Shown: positions 15,101 through 27,944 of the stretch, piece by piece | Numbering within the stretch: the first letter of the stretch is position 1 | How the letters are laid out: each line of letters begins with the position of its first letter | Source: Trematomus loennbergii | Taxonomy: Eukaryota; Chordata; Actinopteri; Perciformes; Nototheniidae | DNA length: 64,000 bases | Direction: 5' to 3' | Assembly: GCA_012861695.1 (NCBI GenBank) | Contig: JAAOOA010000279.1 | Location: forward strand, 55,001 to 119,000 | Notes under the pieces: model-generated | Seen by the model: the letters and a program-made list of their open reading frames with translations, nothing else | What the model was told of the DNA's origin: nothing | Database searches by the model: none | Position numbers and translations under genes: made by a program

Positions 15101-16424
15101 TTACTTTTTTTAGGCCACTAGGGGGCAGAAAAACACCAAAACAAGATGACAGACATATTGTTACTTTCCAAAGTTGTATAGTACAGAATTTAGTGATAAA
15201 AATGACGTTTGCAAAGTGCTTCATCAGATAATATATGCAGAAACTAAAAAATATTGTTAATGAAATAGCAGTGTAAAATATGTAAGGATAAAGCAACGAA
15301 ATATTTTTTATAAAATCATACAATATCACACAAATCCAATTTAGATAATGTGACATCAAGTTTATTCTACTTGCCCTAAGTCTACCTTTAAGCCTCAGAC
15401 AATTTCTACTGATGTAAATAAATAGAATACCATATCAGAATCAAGGTTTATTGTCAAGTAGCTTTACACACTATGCATATTCTTTGGTGCAGTAAGACAC
15501 GATTAGAAGTAAAAAAAATGAAACTATTTTAAAAACAAGTATGAAATAAATAGATGAACTTCAGAAGAATTATAAATATATTAAATTAGTGTTTTTAACG
15601 TTGTACTTACTACGTAGTGAACCTCAGACATTGGAAAGTTGCTGTCAATGTGAAGCTCCAAGGGGGAACCAACCTGCAGGAAGAGAATATGTTTATGACA
15701 TATTTGTTTAGGTACACAAGTATTTACATTATGCTACCAGACGTTTCATATTTACCTGTGGAGGTTCAGGTGTTTTAATCTGCAGGTAGGAGTGACTGGG
15801 CGATTTGTAGATGCTGTACAGCCGTAGAGTGGAATGGCTGTCCTCAAAATACGCCTGAAAACAAACAAACAAACAACATAAATATCTGAACTAGTGTCTA
15901 GTTTTCTCTCATGGTGCTACAAAATCTTGCTGATGTTATTTTGGTGTCTGCGGCGGACTTACACATCCCAGTTAATTTGTTGCATCTGTGTTGAAAATAA
16001 TTTGTACTCGTGTCACCTGAGCTTCTTGTGCAGGTGATTAACAAAAAGGTTGCTTTTGCATAAAACAAAAATGCTCCATAGCTTTACTAATAATAATACA
16101 TGTTATTTATATAGTGCTTTTCCTGGTGCTCAAAGCGCTTAACAACATAACTTACTACAGGTTTAAAAACTAACTAAATCATCTGTGTGATGCATGTTTG
16201 GTTGACCTTCATATTGCTAACAGGAAGCAAAGGATTGGAAAAAGATGAGGTCTGAAAAGGTTGATCCAAATCATTTTTTTTAAACGCTCTAACCAACCTT
16301 AATTGGCTCCAGAAATCTATTTAAAAAAAGCTTCTATGAGATGATATGCCACTTTATCAGTCAATAATTATTTTTGCATTTTTCATTTTAACCCCAAAGA
16401 TATTGAAGGGATTTTTATTGTGTC

Positions 16425-16455
<31 letters not shown>

Positions 16456-19400
16456 TATATATTTTTTTTTTAATACATATTTGCATTTGGGATTGTGGGA
16501 AACGGTATTTTGATCTCTCTGTCTATACACACAACCTGAAAGATTGAAAATAAAGTTGACTTTGACTTAACGTTGCACTGTTAGACTGGAGATAGAGTCA
16601 TTGTTAAAGGGCAAGTTTTTAAGGTGATAAACAGATCATCTCACATCAATGGTGAGCGTTTCAGTGTCGTTCTTTATCTGGATGTTGAGGGGTATTAATC
16701 CGTCTGCTGGGACGGGGAACTCCATTTCTTCGAGCACCATCTTCTCTTCTTCCTCTAATCGTGGACGTCCCACTCTCTCTCTATCCGCGAACCACCAGCT
16801 CCATGGATTTCGCTTTCGCTGCATCACCGACACCTTAACAGTCTTTCTCTGATCCTCCTTTGACAGCGGCTCGTCGTTGTACGTGGATATTTTCAGCTAT
16901 AAAACAAAGACAATCATTGACAATAATCCTTTTGAATTAAATTCTTTAGGCAGAATTATAGAGATGTGTTGGGTACATCACATAATATGGAATTATACTA
17001 ATGCTTTTTGAACTGAGAAATGAAAATATGGGAAAGGTGAAGCCCATTATAAGGCAAGGCAAGTTTATTTATATAGCACCTTTCAACACAAGGTAATTCA
17101 AAGTGCTTTACAAAAATGGAAGACATTTTAAAAATGGCATTTAAAATCAGTCATTAAAAAGAAAAGATAATAAAATAAACATTAAAAGAAAAAATACATG
17201 GATAAAAGTTACAGTGCAGTTTAAGATGTGAATAGTTCAATTAAAAGCAGCGGCAAAAAGAAAAGTCTTCAGCCTGGATTTAAAAGTAGTAAGAGTTGCA
17301 GCGGACCTGCAGGTTTCTGGGAGTTTGTTCCAGATATTTGGAGCATAATAACTGAACGCTGCTTCTCCATGTTTAGTTCTGACTCTGGGGACAGAAAGCT
17401 GACCAGTCCCTGAAGACCTGAGAGTTCTGGATGGTTCATAATTTAGCAGTAGGTCAGACATGTATTTTGGGCCTAAACCATTCAAAGCTTTATAAACCAG
17501 CAACAATATTTTGAAATCTATTCTTTGACACACAGGAAGCCAGTGTAAGGACTTCAGAACAGGAGTGATGTGATCCACTTTCTTAGTGTTAGTGAGGACT
17601 CGAGCAGCGGCGTTCTGAATTAGCTGCAGCTTTCTAATAGATTTTTTAGTGAGGCCTGTAAAGACACCATTGCAGTAGTCGAGTCTACTGAAGATAAAAG
17701 CATGGACAAGTTTTTCCAAATCCTGCTGTGACATTAGTCCTTTAATCCTAGATATGTTCTTTAGGTGATAGTAGGCTGATTTAGTAACTGTTTTAATGTG
17801 ACTGTTGAAACTCAGGTCAGAGTCCATGACTACACCTAGATTTCTGGCTTTATCTGTTGTTTTGAACATTGCAGACTGAAGCTCAGCGCTAACTTTTATA
17901 CGTTCTGCCTTGGCTCCAAAAACCATTACCTCAGTTTTATCTTTGTTTAATTGGAGAAAGTTCTGACACATCCAGTCATTGATTTGTTCAATGCACTTAC
18001 TCAGTGTTTGAATTGGAGCATAATCTCCTGGTGAAATTGTTACGTAAATTTGTGTGTCATCCGCATAGCTATGGTAACTTATTTTGTTGTTTTTCATTAT
18101 CTGAGCCAGTGGTAGCATGTAGATGTTAAAGAGAAGAGGCCCCAAGATGGAGCCTTGAGGTACCCCACATGTCATATTTGTCAACTCAGATGTGTATTTA
18201 CCTATAGAAACAAAGTTTTTTCTGTCCTTTAAGTAGGACTCAAACCAATTTAGAACTGTTGGCGAAAGTCATTTTAGCTTTTTATCTGAAAATCCAAGTT
18301 TTCATAGATGTTATTTTGTAATAAATCTATGTATATGAGCTCGGGTTTGCAAGTTACTACCTAAAAAAAAAATCCTAATATTACAAACTAAATTAGGGAA
18401 ATGGAGTTTATACAGTAAACTAATATTTAAATGAATTATTTTAAATAGATTTAAACTACAAAATATAAGTTTCCTTACCGTGACAGGGAGCATCAGAGAG
18501 GGCCGTAGTGTTTTTGGATGGTCCTGAAATGAACTCTCATATTTGTACTTTGCCAACGACACGTTTGTCGTGCTGCTATATGTGAGGCCTGAAACAAGGA
18601 AACACATCGTTAAAATCAGATTAATAATCAAAAGTTAAAAGTTCATTTAGTTGTAAGACAATCGAACACTGATTGTCTTTGAGATTTAGGAACAATAAGA
18701 CTAAACGGTTACTAAAAAATACATATTTATGGGTTCACTTTATACCCTGTGAGCCAACAATTTGGGGCGATTCCACGGGAATTCATTGGTTTCATCATGA
18801 GATTGTATTTTGCTGTTTTAACAACATGTTTATAATGAATCATTTTCATCTATGAATCTGTTGGCCTAAAAGTAGTACGATATAAATATATTGGAAGATA
18901 AAACATACTGGAATCAACATATCACAATAAAAGGACTTCACTTCAGTCTTCTCACTGTGAATTAAATCTGCAGCTGTATATCAGTATGTAGTGTCTCTAC
19001 TTTAAAGAGTCCTCTCCTGCTGATGTTCAGGTGTATTTCAGTATGTAGTGTCTCTACTTTAAAGAGTCCTCTCCTGCTGATGTTCAGGTGTATTTCAGTA
19101 TGTACTGTAGTGTCTCTACTTTAAAGAGTCCTCTCCTGCTGATGTTCAGGTGTATTTCAGTATGTACTGTAGTGTCTCTACTTTAAAGAGTCCTCTCCTG
19201 CTGATGTTCAGGTGTATTTCAGTATGTACTGTAGTGTCTCTACTTTAAAGAGTCCTCTCCTGCTGATGTTCAGGTGTATATCAGTATGTAGTGTCTCTAC
19301 TTTAAAGAGTCCTCTCCTGCTGATGTTCAGGTGCATATCAGTATGTAGTGTAGTGTCTCTACTTTAAAGAGTCCTCTCCTGCTGATGTTCAGGCGTATTT

Positions 19401-22216
19401 CAGTATGTACTGTAGTGTCTCTACTTTAAAGAGTCCTCTCCTGCTGATGTTCAGGTGTATATCAGTATGTAGTGTCTCTACTTTAAAGAGTCCTCTCCTG
19501 CTGATGTGCAGGTGTATATCAGTATGTAGTGTCTCTACTTTAAAGAGTCCTCTCCTGCTGATGTGCAGGTGTATATCAGTATGTAGTGTCTCTACTTTAA
19601 AGAGTCCTCTCCTGCTGATGTTCAGGTGTATATCAGTATGTAGTGTCTCTACTGTGACATGTCGCCATGCTTTAATGTTCAAAAGCTATTTTTTTACATA
19701 CTATATGGACATGTTGGACCCGAAATCGTACATAAAAACAGATTTCCAAAGCTGGATATATAATATATATATATATACCCGAGATGTCACTATGATAATG
19801 TACAAGTTTGATTGATGTAGCATGAACCTATATACACATTTTATGAATAAATAGCAGGTGTATTCAGAGGCGTTTTTTTATGAACGGTCTTCTCCTCTTC
19901 CATGGCAAAAATGAGCTTGACTCACATTCAGAGTTCTCTACTATCTACTATCTACTCCAGTAGGTATACTTGATTACCTGTGAGGTGTTCAGTGACGTTA
20001 ACAATGATTTCTAAACTATCCTCCATATATCTCGGGTAGAACATCTCTGACTGTCGTTTGCTCCTCGGACGGTAGCTGTAGTCGGGAACTTCATACAGGA
20101 AGTCCGCCTCCCCGTCAATCTGAAACAAAGCAGCAGTGAGGCCATTTTCACTTTATATCAAATGAATTAAACTGATATTGTTGTTATTTGTATTGATTTC
20201 ATATGAAAAACATGTCTGTCTTATTTTTTTAATCATGATTCCCTTTTAATATGATTATTATTGAAATGTCCAATAATATTAAATGTGTACATTTATTATA
20301 ATTTTTTCCTCAACGTTAAATACAACAGGTTTTGGATTTAAGACGTACAATAAGGCACGTCTTTTTTAAACTATTTATACTGTTTTAAAAAATAAATATA
20401 TTTGTTAAACATATGAAAAACAGTTATTAAAATGTTCTTTTTAATTATGAATTCCCTTCTTAATTTACCCCACATCAAAGGGATGGTTTCTTAAATCATA
20501 TTTGATGTGCGGAGCCCTAAAGGTTAATGGAAAAAAAACAATTGTGTGCACGATAAAGTTACCGGTGAGCCAAGTAGGAAGTGGAGCGCACAGGAGACAA
20601 CCGTTTCATTGCAGACTGTTATGTTGATGTGGGGAAATGGCAGTGCATACATTTGTTGAGATATATTTCAAACTCAGACTTCATTTTAGGGACATGTCGG
20701 TCAGAGGTGTAGAGCTATTTGTTTAAGCACCGGTTTCGCGAACTAGGAGAGTCTGTAAACCAGTCTGCTTTGATCTATGAATTCATGTCCGTGACTCTCA
20801 CAGACTCACAGTATCTGCTATCTGCGCGCAGAGGGCTGTGTCTTTTACGCACCGCCTTCACTGTGTTTACCTTCATTAGAACAGCTGAATAGAGATCCAG
20901 GCTGTTACGTTTTAACCACGCACGCACGCACGCACACACCCTGGCGACCGGACATCTTCTTCATAAAACTAATAATATGGCGTAATAATCGGGAAGCTCG
21001 ATGTGTCTAACCATAAGAAAGTATCTCATGCGCACGAGATACTTTTTTCTTTTTCCATGAACCTTTAGGGGCTTCGTATTTATGTATACTAATAATAAAA
21101 AAAATATTTAGATAAATACCCATAACTCTGACTCAATACATTAAATTAAAATTGATCTAGTCCTCTTTTTAATCACTGGATGCTGTAGAAATTGTTTGTT
21201 TAAATCATATTATAATGAATATATTATGAATATAATTTCTCTCAGGATGTTTTAATAAAATGACGCACCTCTTTTCCTTCGTCGGTATAAGCATCTTGAA
21301 AATGGTTGAACTTATGAATAAACGTTATATTCATGTGTCCCTGAACAGGCTTTCCATACACGTACCTGAGGGTGGAAACCACACAAGTGTAAAGTACATT
21401 TACTTAAGTACAATTTTGAGGTACTTTTCCTCCTCTACATGTATTTCATCCCTTTAGTGACTTCACAGATCTGGATGAATGATGTGAAATATAATCAAGT
21501 GTTAAATCAGACTTTAGTTCCACCTGGAGTAAATTCACAAGCTACCCTGCAGTATACAAAGTCATTCAAACTAGCTGCACCTTTACCAGCTTTGAGAACA
21601 CTTTCATGATCAATCATTATAAAACATATCATATATATTATTCTGAAATGGACCAATCTGCACAATGACTACTTTTACTGTCGCTACTTTCACTATATTT
21701 TGATGAGAATACTTTCCTACTTTTACTTGAGGGACATTTTGAATGCAGGACTTTTACTGTAACAGAGTATTCCTACACTCTGGTACTTCTACTTTTACTC
21801 AAGTACACGATCTGAGTACTTCTCCCACCTCTGTGTAAATATTAAATATTAAAACGTCCTCACTTTGCTCTGACGGAGCCTCGCAGGGTTTCTCCACGCA
21901 GGATAACACTCGGAGCGTTTGTCACAACCTCAAACTTCGGCAGATCTGCAAGAAGACAAACAACAGATAAATAAACAAAAACAAATATTTCATCAAGAAT
22001 TCAGTGTAGAAATATAGAAAGTGTACGTACCGTAATATAACATGGAAACACTTCTCACTTGAGACACTCTGTAAACACACAGACGATAAACATGTGTTAT
22101 TAAGGTCACATTATGAGCACTGCATATTTTGAAATATACACTTTTTTACACATATGTCAGTGTGTATGTTTAGAGTGTGTGTATATGTGTAAGTCGCATG
22201 TATGTATATGCATATG

Positions 22217-22282
<66 letters not shown>

Positions 22283-25200
22283 CATTTCTGGTGAATATTG
22301 GCTCACTGGCAGGGATCTTTTTTTAAATTCCTATTTAGTTTTTCTTGAAACAGCTTTCAGATTTAAAAAAACAATCATTTGTTTATTTAATCACCTTAAA
22401 AAATGCTTTCAGATGAATTCTTTTTAAATTATTTCTTTATAAAATTCCCTGTTTTTCATTTTTAATTAAACATTTTAATTAATTTAATCACCTTGAAAAA
22501 AACTACTACTAAAAATGATTTACTTGTTTATATCAATACCTAAAATAACTGCTTCACAAATTGTTTTTATTCATGTATTTGTTAATTTATTCACTGAAAA
22601 AATAACTGCTTTCAGATTTAGATTAGTTAATTTTGTTTGTTTATATCATTACCTAAAAAACTGCTTTAAGATTTTTCTTTAAATCCATTTATTCTGTCTT
22701 TTTCTACAGCTAGAAAAAACCCACTTCCAGATCCACTGCAGCCTAACACTCTCCCTCTCTTGCCCCTTTCACACCAACACGGTTCCAGGGCCGGTTCGGA
22801 GCTGGAGCTTGAAAAGCACCGGTTTTTCCTGTTCACACCGCAGCGGAGCCGCCTCTAAGCTCCGGAATCCGGTTCGTTTCAAGCACCAAAAAATTGGCGA
22901 GATTAACCTGAGCTAACAGTTTATAGCGAGTAGCCTATGGCAAATAAAAGTTGTAACAAGCAGTAGCTCTGAGCAAAGTGACTAGAAGGCAACCACACAC
23001 TTATAAAAAAACACACTTTATAAAGTCAGGCAACACTAACCAGGCTTCGTGTGATTCTGTTTATTTGTACCTTACTTTGACCATCCGTTCACTGTTATTG
23101 ATCATTGTGGAGAGCAGGCAGACGTTTGGTTTTGTATTATAGCAGCTATCGGATGGAATCAATACATGGGCTGCACAGGTTGTCATGTCCGACTATCACA
23201 AGTAGAATCATAATGAAAAATACGCCGGTAAAATGTGCCTGTAGAAAACGGCTTATGCCACAATAGGCAAGTAGTCAGTTTAGCTTCGGTTGCTATGCTA
23301 ACATCACCCATTTTATACAATAACATATTAACACATTCACCTATGGGGAACTGGGGATATGTATCAGCTGCTTGTGGGACAGTCAGACAGTGAAGACTTT
23401 ACAGCGGCCGCTGCCGTGTGAGCTAACGGGAGAATAAACTCCTGTGGACGAGCAGCACTGCAGCGGTCGGTAAATGCAGCTGAAACACATTAATAAACAA
23501 TGAACCACAGCACTCTGGAGAAAAGTATAATGTTGGAGAAGTCGTTATTTAATTTAATCTGGCTTCGTATGATTAAAAGCAACACGATCATCGACCCGAC
23601 GCAGTCACCCATTGCTAGTGAGCGCCGTTGGGGAGAAAATCAGCGACGTAAACGGTGACGTCATGACGCAGCAGTGGCAGCACCAGTCGGGCTCTGGGCG
23701 GTGTGAACACAACGGGGGCTGAAAAGAAGAACCGGTTCCGAACCAGAAAAGCTCTAGCACGGAGCTAGAACGGGACTGCGTTGGTGTGAAAGGGGCATCG
23801 GAGAGCCACTGTTGAGATGAACCAGACTCACGTTGATGGTGGCGACGATGCACCATTTCCCCAGAGGAGGGTTTTCAGAGAGCTGGAACTCTGTGGAGAC
23901 GACCCCGAGGACCCCCTCCACGTCCAGCCACTGACGGAGCAGATTCCCCCGTGGGTCCTGGAGCAACGAGGGAAAAGAGAAATGTACGCTTTCGTTTATA
24001 GCGTCACAAATGTTTATCACTGAGTGTTGAGGTGGGCACCCCCAGATTCTGTGTCTCCAGGAGATGCTAAGGTTAAGTAAGTAGTGAGTAACTCCTCACC
24101 TTGATGGTGATGTTCAGTGGTCTCTGGAGGGGTTTAATATAAACACAGAGTAACTCCTCACCTTGATGGTGATGTTCAGTGGTCTCTGGAGGGGTTTAAT
24201 ATAAACACAGAGTAACTCCTCACCTTGATGGTGATGTTCAGTGGTCTCTGGAGGGGCTTCCCGTCAGGCAGCACTGAGATGGCTCTGATCTTCACCACCT
24301 GTCCCGGCAGGTAGCTGCTCCTGTCCGTCTGGAGGAAGGTGGAGGAGCCTTTGGGGTTAAAGTGCAGCTGAGAGGAGTTGGAGAAAACCTCCTCGCTGCC
24401 CCGGTGACCTTTGACCTCCAGCTGGTACGTGCTCCAGTAACTGGACTCGCTCTCTGGGATCTGCAGGAGAGGAAACATCAAAACATCTCAACCAGGAAGA
24501 CGAGATATCCCCTAAACCTCTGGAGAATAATTCATCAACTGACAGTTAATTTTGAAGTGACTGTTATTTTGTTTATATATTGACTATTATTTATGTCTTT
24601 TAATGTGTGCATATGGATAAATGTGTCTGTTGATTATGTGTATGTATATATATTTTTTGTATACATACTTTTATATATATTTGTATTTTGTATTCCTCGG
24701 GATTGTGAGAAACGGTTTTTCGATCTCTCTGTCTCTACACACAAACTGAAAGATTGACAATAAAGTTGACTTTGACTTAATTGATTTAATAATAGAAATG
24801 ATAAAAGGAGCTTTGTATTCCTAAATTGTCTAAACTGTGAGAGCTGGATCGGTCAATAAAGCTCCTTAAACTTCAGCCTCTTTAATTACATGAAGTCATA
24901 AAGTACAATTTGCACATCATTACTTTAATTTCTTATAATGTGAATTTGAATTTCCAAATGTTTACTTCTAACTCCGTTTATATAAATATTTGTATTATTT
25001 TTGTATTATATACTTTATTGCATATTCTTACTTTGTTCATAAAATGTTTTCATCTTTTATCCCTCCTGTTGTCTTCGAGTCAGATCTGACCCATTTACTA
25101 CTTTCATCAATCATAACTTATTTGTTTTACATTTGATTGCGTTAAGGCTTCATGATATCCTTCACAGTAGATCTTTGAACATATAAAATGGCTGATCACC

Positions 25201-27714
25201 ACTTTCACTGAATTTTGGATGATTTAGTCAACTTTGTAACACCCATGGTGTTCCCATAAAGAAAAGGAATTAGTAACCATCCGGATCAGATAAAACACAC
25301 ACACACACACACATCATACACACAGAACAATTTGACACATGTCCCGCTCTTATGTGCTCATCCCCCCACATGGATCACACCTGGCACACGCAATACATGT
25401 TCAGTGTCTATTCTTTGTATATTTACTGCAGTTTTTCATGTATACCAGTAGTCTGATACAATATGTACAGTTTGAAAGGGTGTTAAATTACATTTGGTGA
25501 TGATTAATGGTTTTTGTGTTAATGTAATAGCAGTTAAAACAGGACCGGTCAAATTTGACAGCGAACACCAAAGTAAGGGGGGGAAACGAAGACAATAGGA
25601 GGGTTAATCCTTATTTTATTTCTAGAATGGAGCAACTGTTACGAAATTCAATTAAACCCAGGATAAATAATTATTTAACCATTTGTCTTTATTATTATGA
25701 TTTGATTTAATTTATATAATAATTAAAAATATGGTTACCAAATAAAATTCCCCCGGGTGTAAATAAACAATGTGTCATACTTACAGGTGGCAGAGTCAGC
25801 AGCTGGGTCGACCCTTTAAACCAGAATTTAAAGCACATTTATTTAATTAATTACACTTGCAAAGCTAATTAAACCTTGTTTTTAGATTCCTTTATTGTCA
25901 CTACTCAGAGTACAGCGAAGATCCAAGCATTCCCAAAGGTGCAATCACACATAACAGACAGAACAAGTATCATTACGTTTTTATAATTGTCTAATGTTAA
26001 TGATTTTAAAAGGGTCTGACCTCCAGAGACGATGGTGGAGTTTGAGCTGAAGATGAGGTCTTTGTAGCGGATGAGAGCGGATACGTTGACGGGGGAGGAG
26101 TGGGTCAGCAGGGAGACGGAGAGCGTGGTCGCGACCCCGGGGCGGAGAGAGCGGGGGGCCAACAGCAGGTAGGAGGGGTCCGGGGCCGGGCTGAGGGACA
26201 CAACACGTACTATTTTACTTTATTTGTATTTATTATTTCTTCACATTATTATATATTTTTTTAATTGTTTATTTTTTTTTTACATTTTATTCTTATTTTT
26301 ATTTCTTATTATTTGTTTCAATATTATTATTACTTTTATTTTTTTATTATTTTTCATATATATATTTTTTAATTATTATTTTTTTCCTCAGTTTATCATT
26401 ATTGTTTTTAATTATTCATTTATTTATTTTATATTATTTTATTTTAATTTAATTAATTTATACTTATTTTATTTTTTCATTTTATTATTATGTTTTATAT
26501 TATTTTATTTATTGTCATGAACAGTCATCTGGAGTCGAGTGCACCAGCTGGGCGTAAACTGGGCGTAAGCTGGGCGTAACTCTACGTCCGACGTAGTGGT
26601 GCACTAGTCTAACTTTAGTTTGGTCTTAACCAGGTTAAGACCAAACTAAAGTTATGACTAGTGCACCACTTAGACTTAATAGTATGCGTTGCGCCTGGGT
26701 GTAACTTTTACGCCTAGTTCCATACTAGGCGTAAAAACCCAAGCGCAACGCAATGTCGAATACAGGGCTTAAGTCTAAGTGGTGTACTAGTCATAACTTT
26801 AGTTTGGTCTTAACCTTTGGGCTTAAGCAAGCGTAAATTGGAAAGACAGACTAGTATCCATAGTAACGTAAAACAGGCAAGAAGGAAAATAATGATGGCA
26901 GTGCGCCTTGTTTACATGTTTAACAACGAAAGGGCATTAATCGTCCGTGATCGAAAAAACCCACTCAACATCTATTCAGTGAGCTGATAGAGAGGTTTCG
27001 TTTCGGCAGACAAGCCCTTTTTGAATGAATCAAATGGAGCTTTTCAACCGTCGACGGAAGCGGCAGCCAATCAAATCAGATGCCAGTACAAGCGCTAGCC
27101 AATCAAACCGCGTGCTTGTGTGTCCTGGGCGGGAGATTAATGTGATTGGTTGTTGGTCGCACGCCATACATGCCCACCGGCAAGCTTGGTCTTAACCTTC
27201 GCTTCTACGTCGGATGTAGAGTTACGCCCAGCTTACGCCCAGCTGGTGCACTCCACTCCTGAAGATTATCCAGAGGAACGAGTACACAGCATTTTTCAAT
27301 TCTTTATGGTTAATACTAAAAAAATTAGAATGTATTTAATTTATATAGCACTTAATAACAATTCATACAAGCGTAAAACTAACACACATACAGGAATGAC
27401 AAAAACACAATATGCAATTAAAATAATTAAAAACCTCACAGAATAAATCCTCATGTTTTTCACAGAAAATGGGTTTCCCCCGTCTGAAGATATGGACAGT
27501 CGACTAAAGCACATTTGGTTTTGTAGACTAATTAGAAAAAATTTCATTTGATTTAATTGAGTTTCTCGTTAAAGGAGTCACATTGAAAATAAGTCAAACA
27601 GCATGAAATAAATTACTAAAGATAACTAAAGATAAATCAATTGTTGGCGAAAATAAACCTCAGAAAGAGCCTTTAAATGTGCAAAAATACTTCACTAAGT
27701 TCACCTGTGTGTTT

Positions 27715-27782
<68 letters not shown>

Positions 27783-27811
27783 TGTGTGATGTGTGTTTAC
27801 CTGTGTGTTTT

Positions 27812-27853
<42 letters not shown>

Positions 27854-27870
27854 ACCTGTGTGTTGTACCT

Positions 27871-27944
<74 letters not shown>

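Noticed and set aside
19389..19815. Open frames of about 100-136 codons with a 19-residue repeat on both strands
   Set aside because: They arise because the 57-bp minisatellite unit is a multiple of three. There is no start context, and the array lies inside a cd109 intron.
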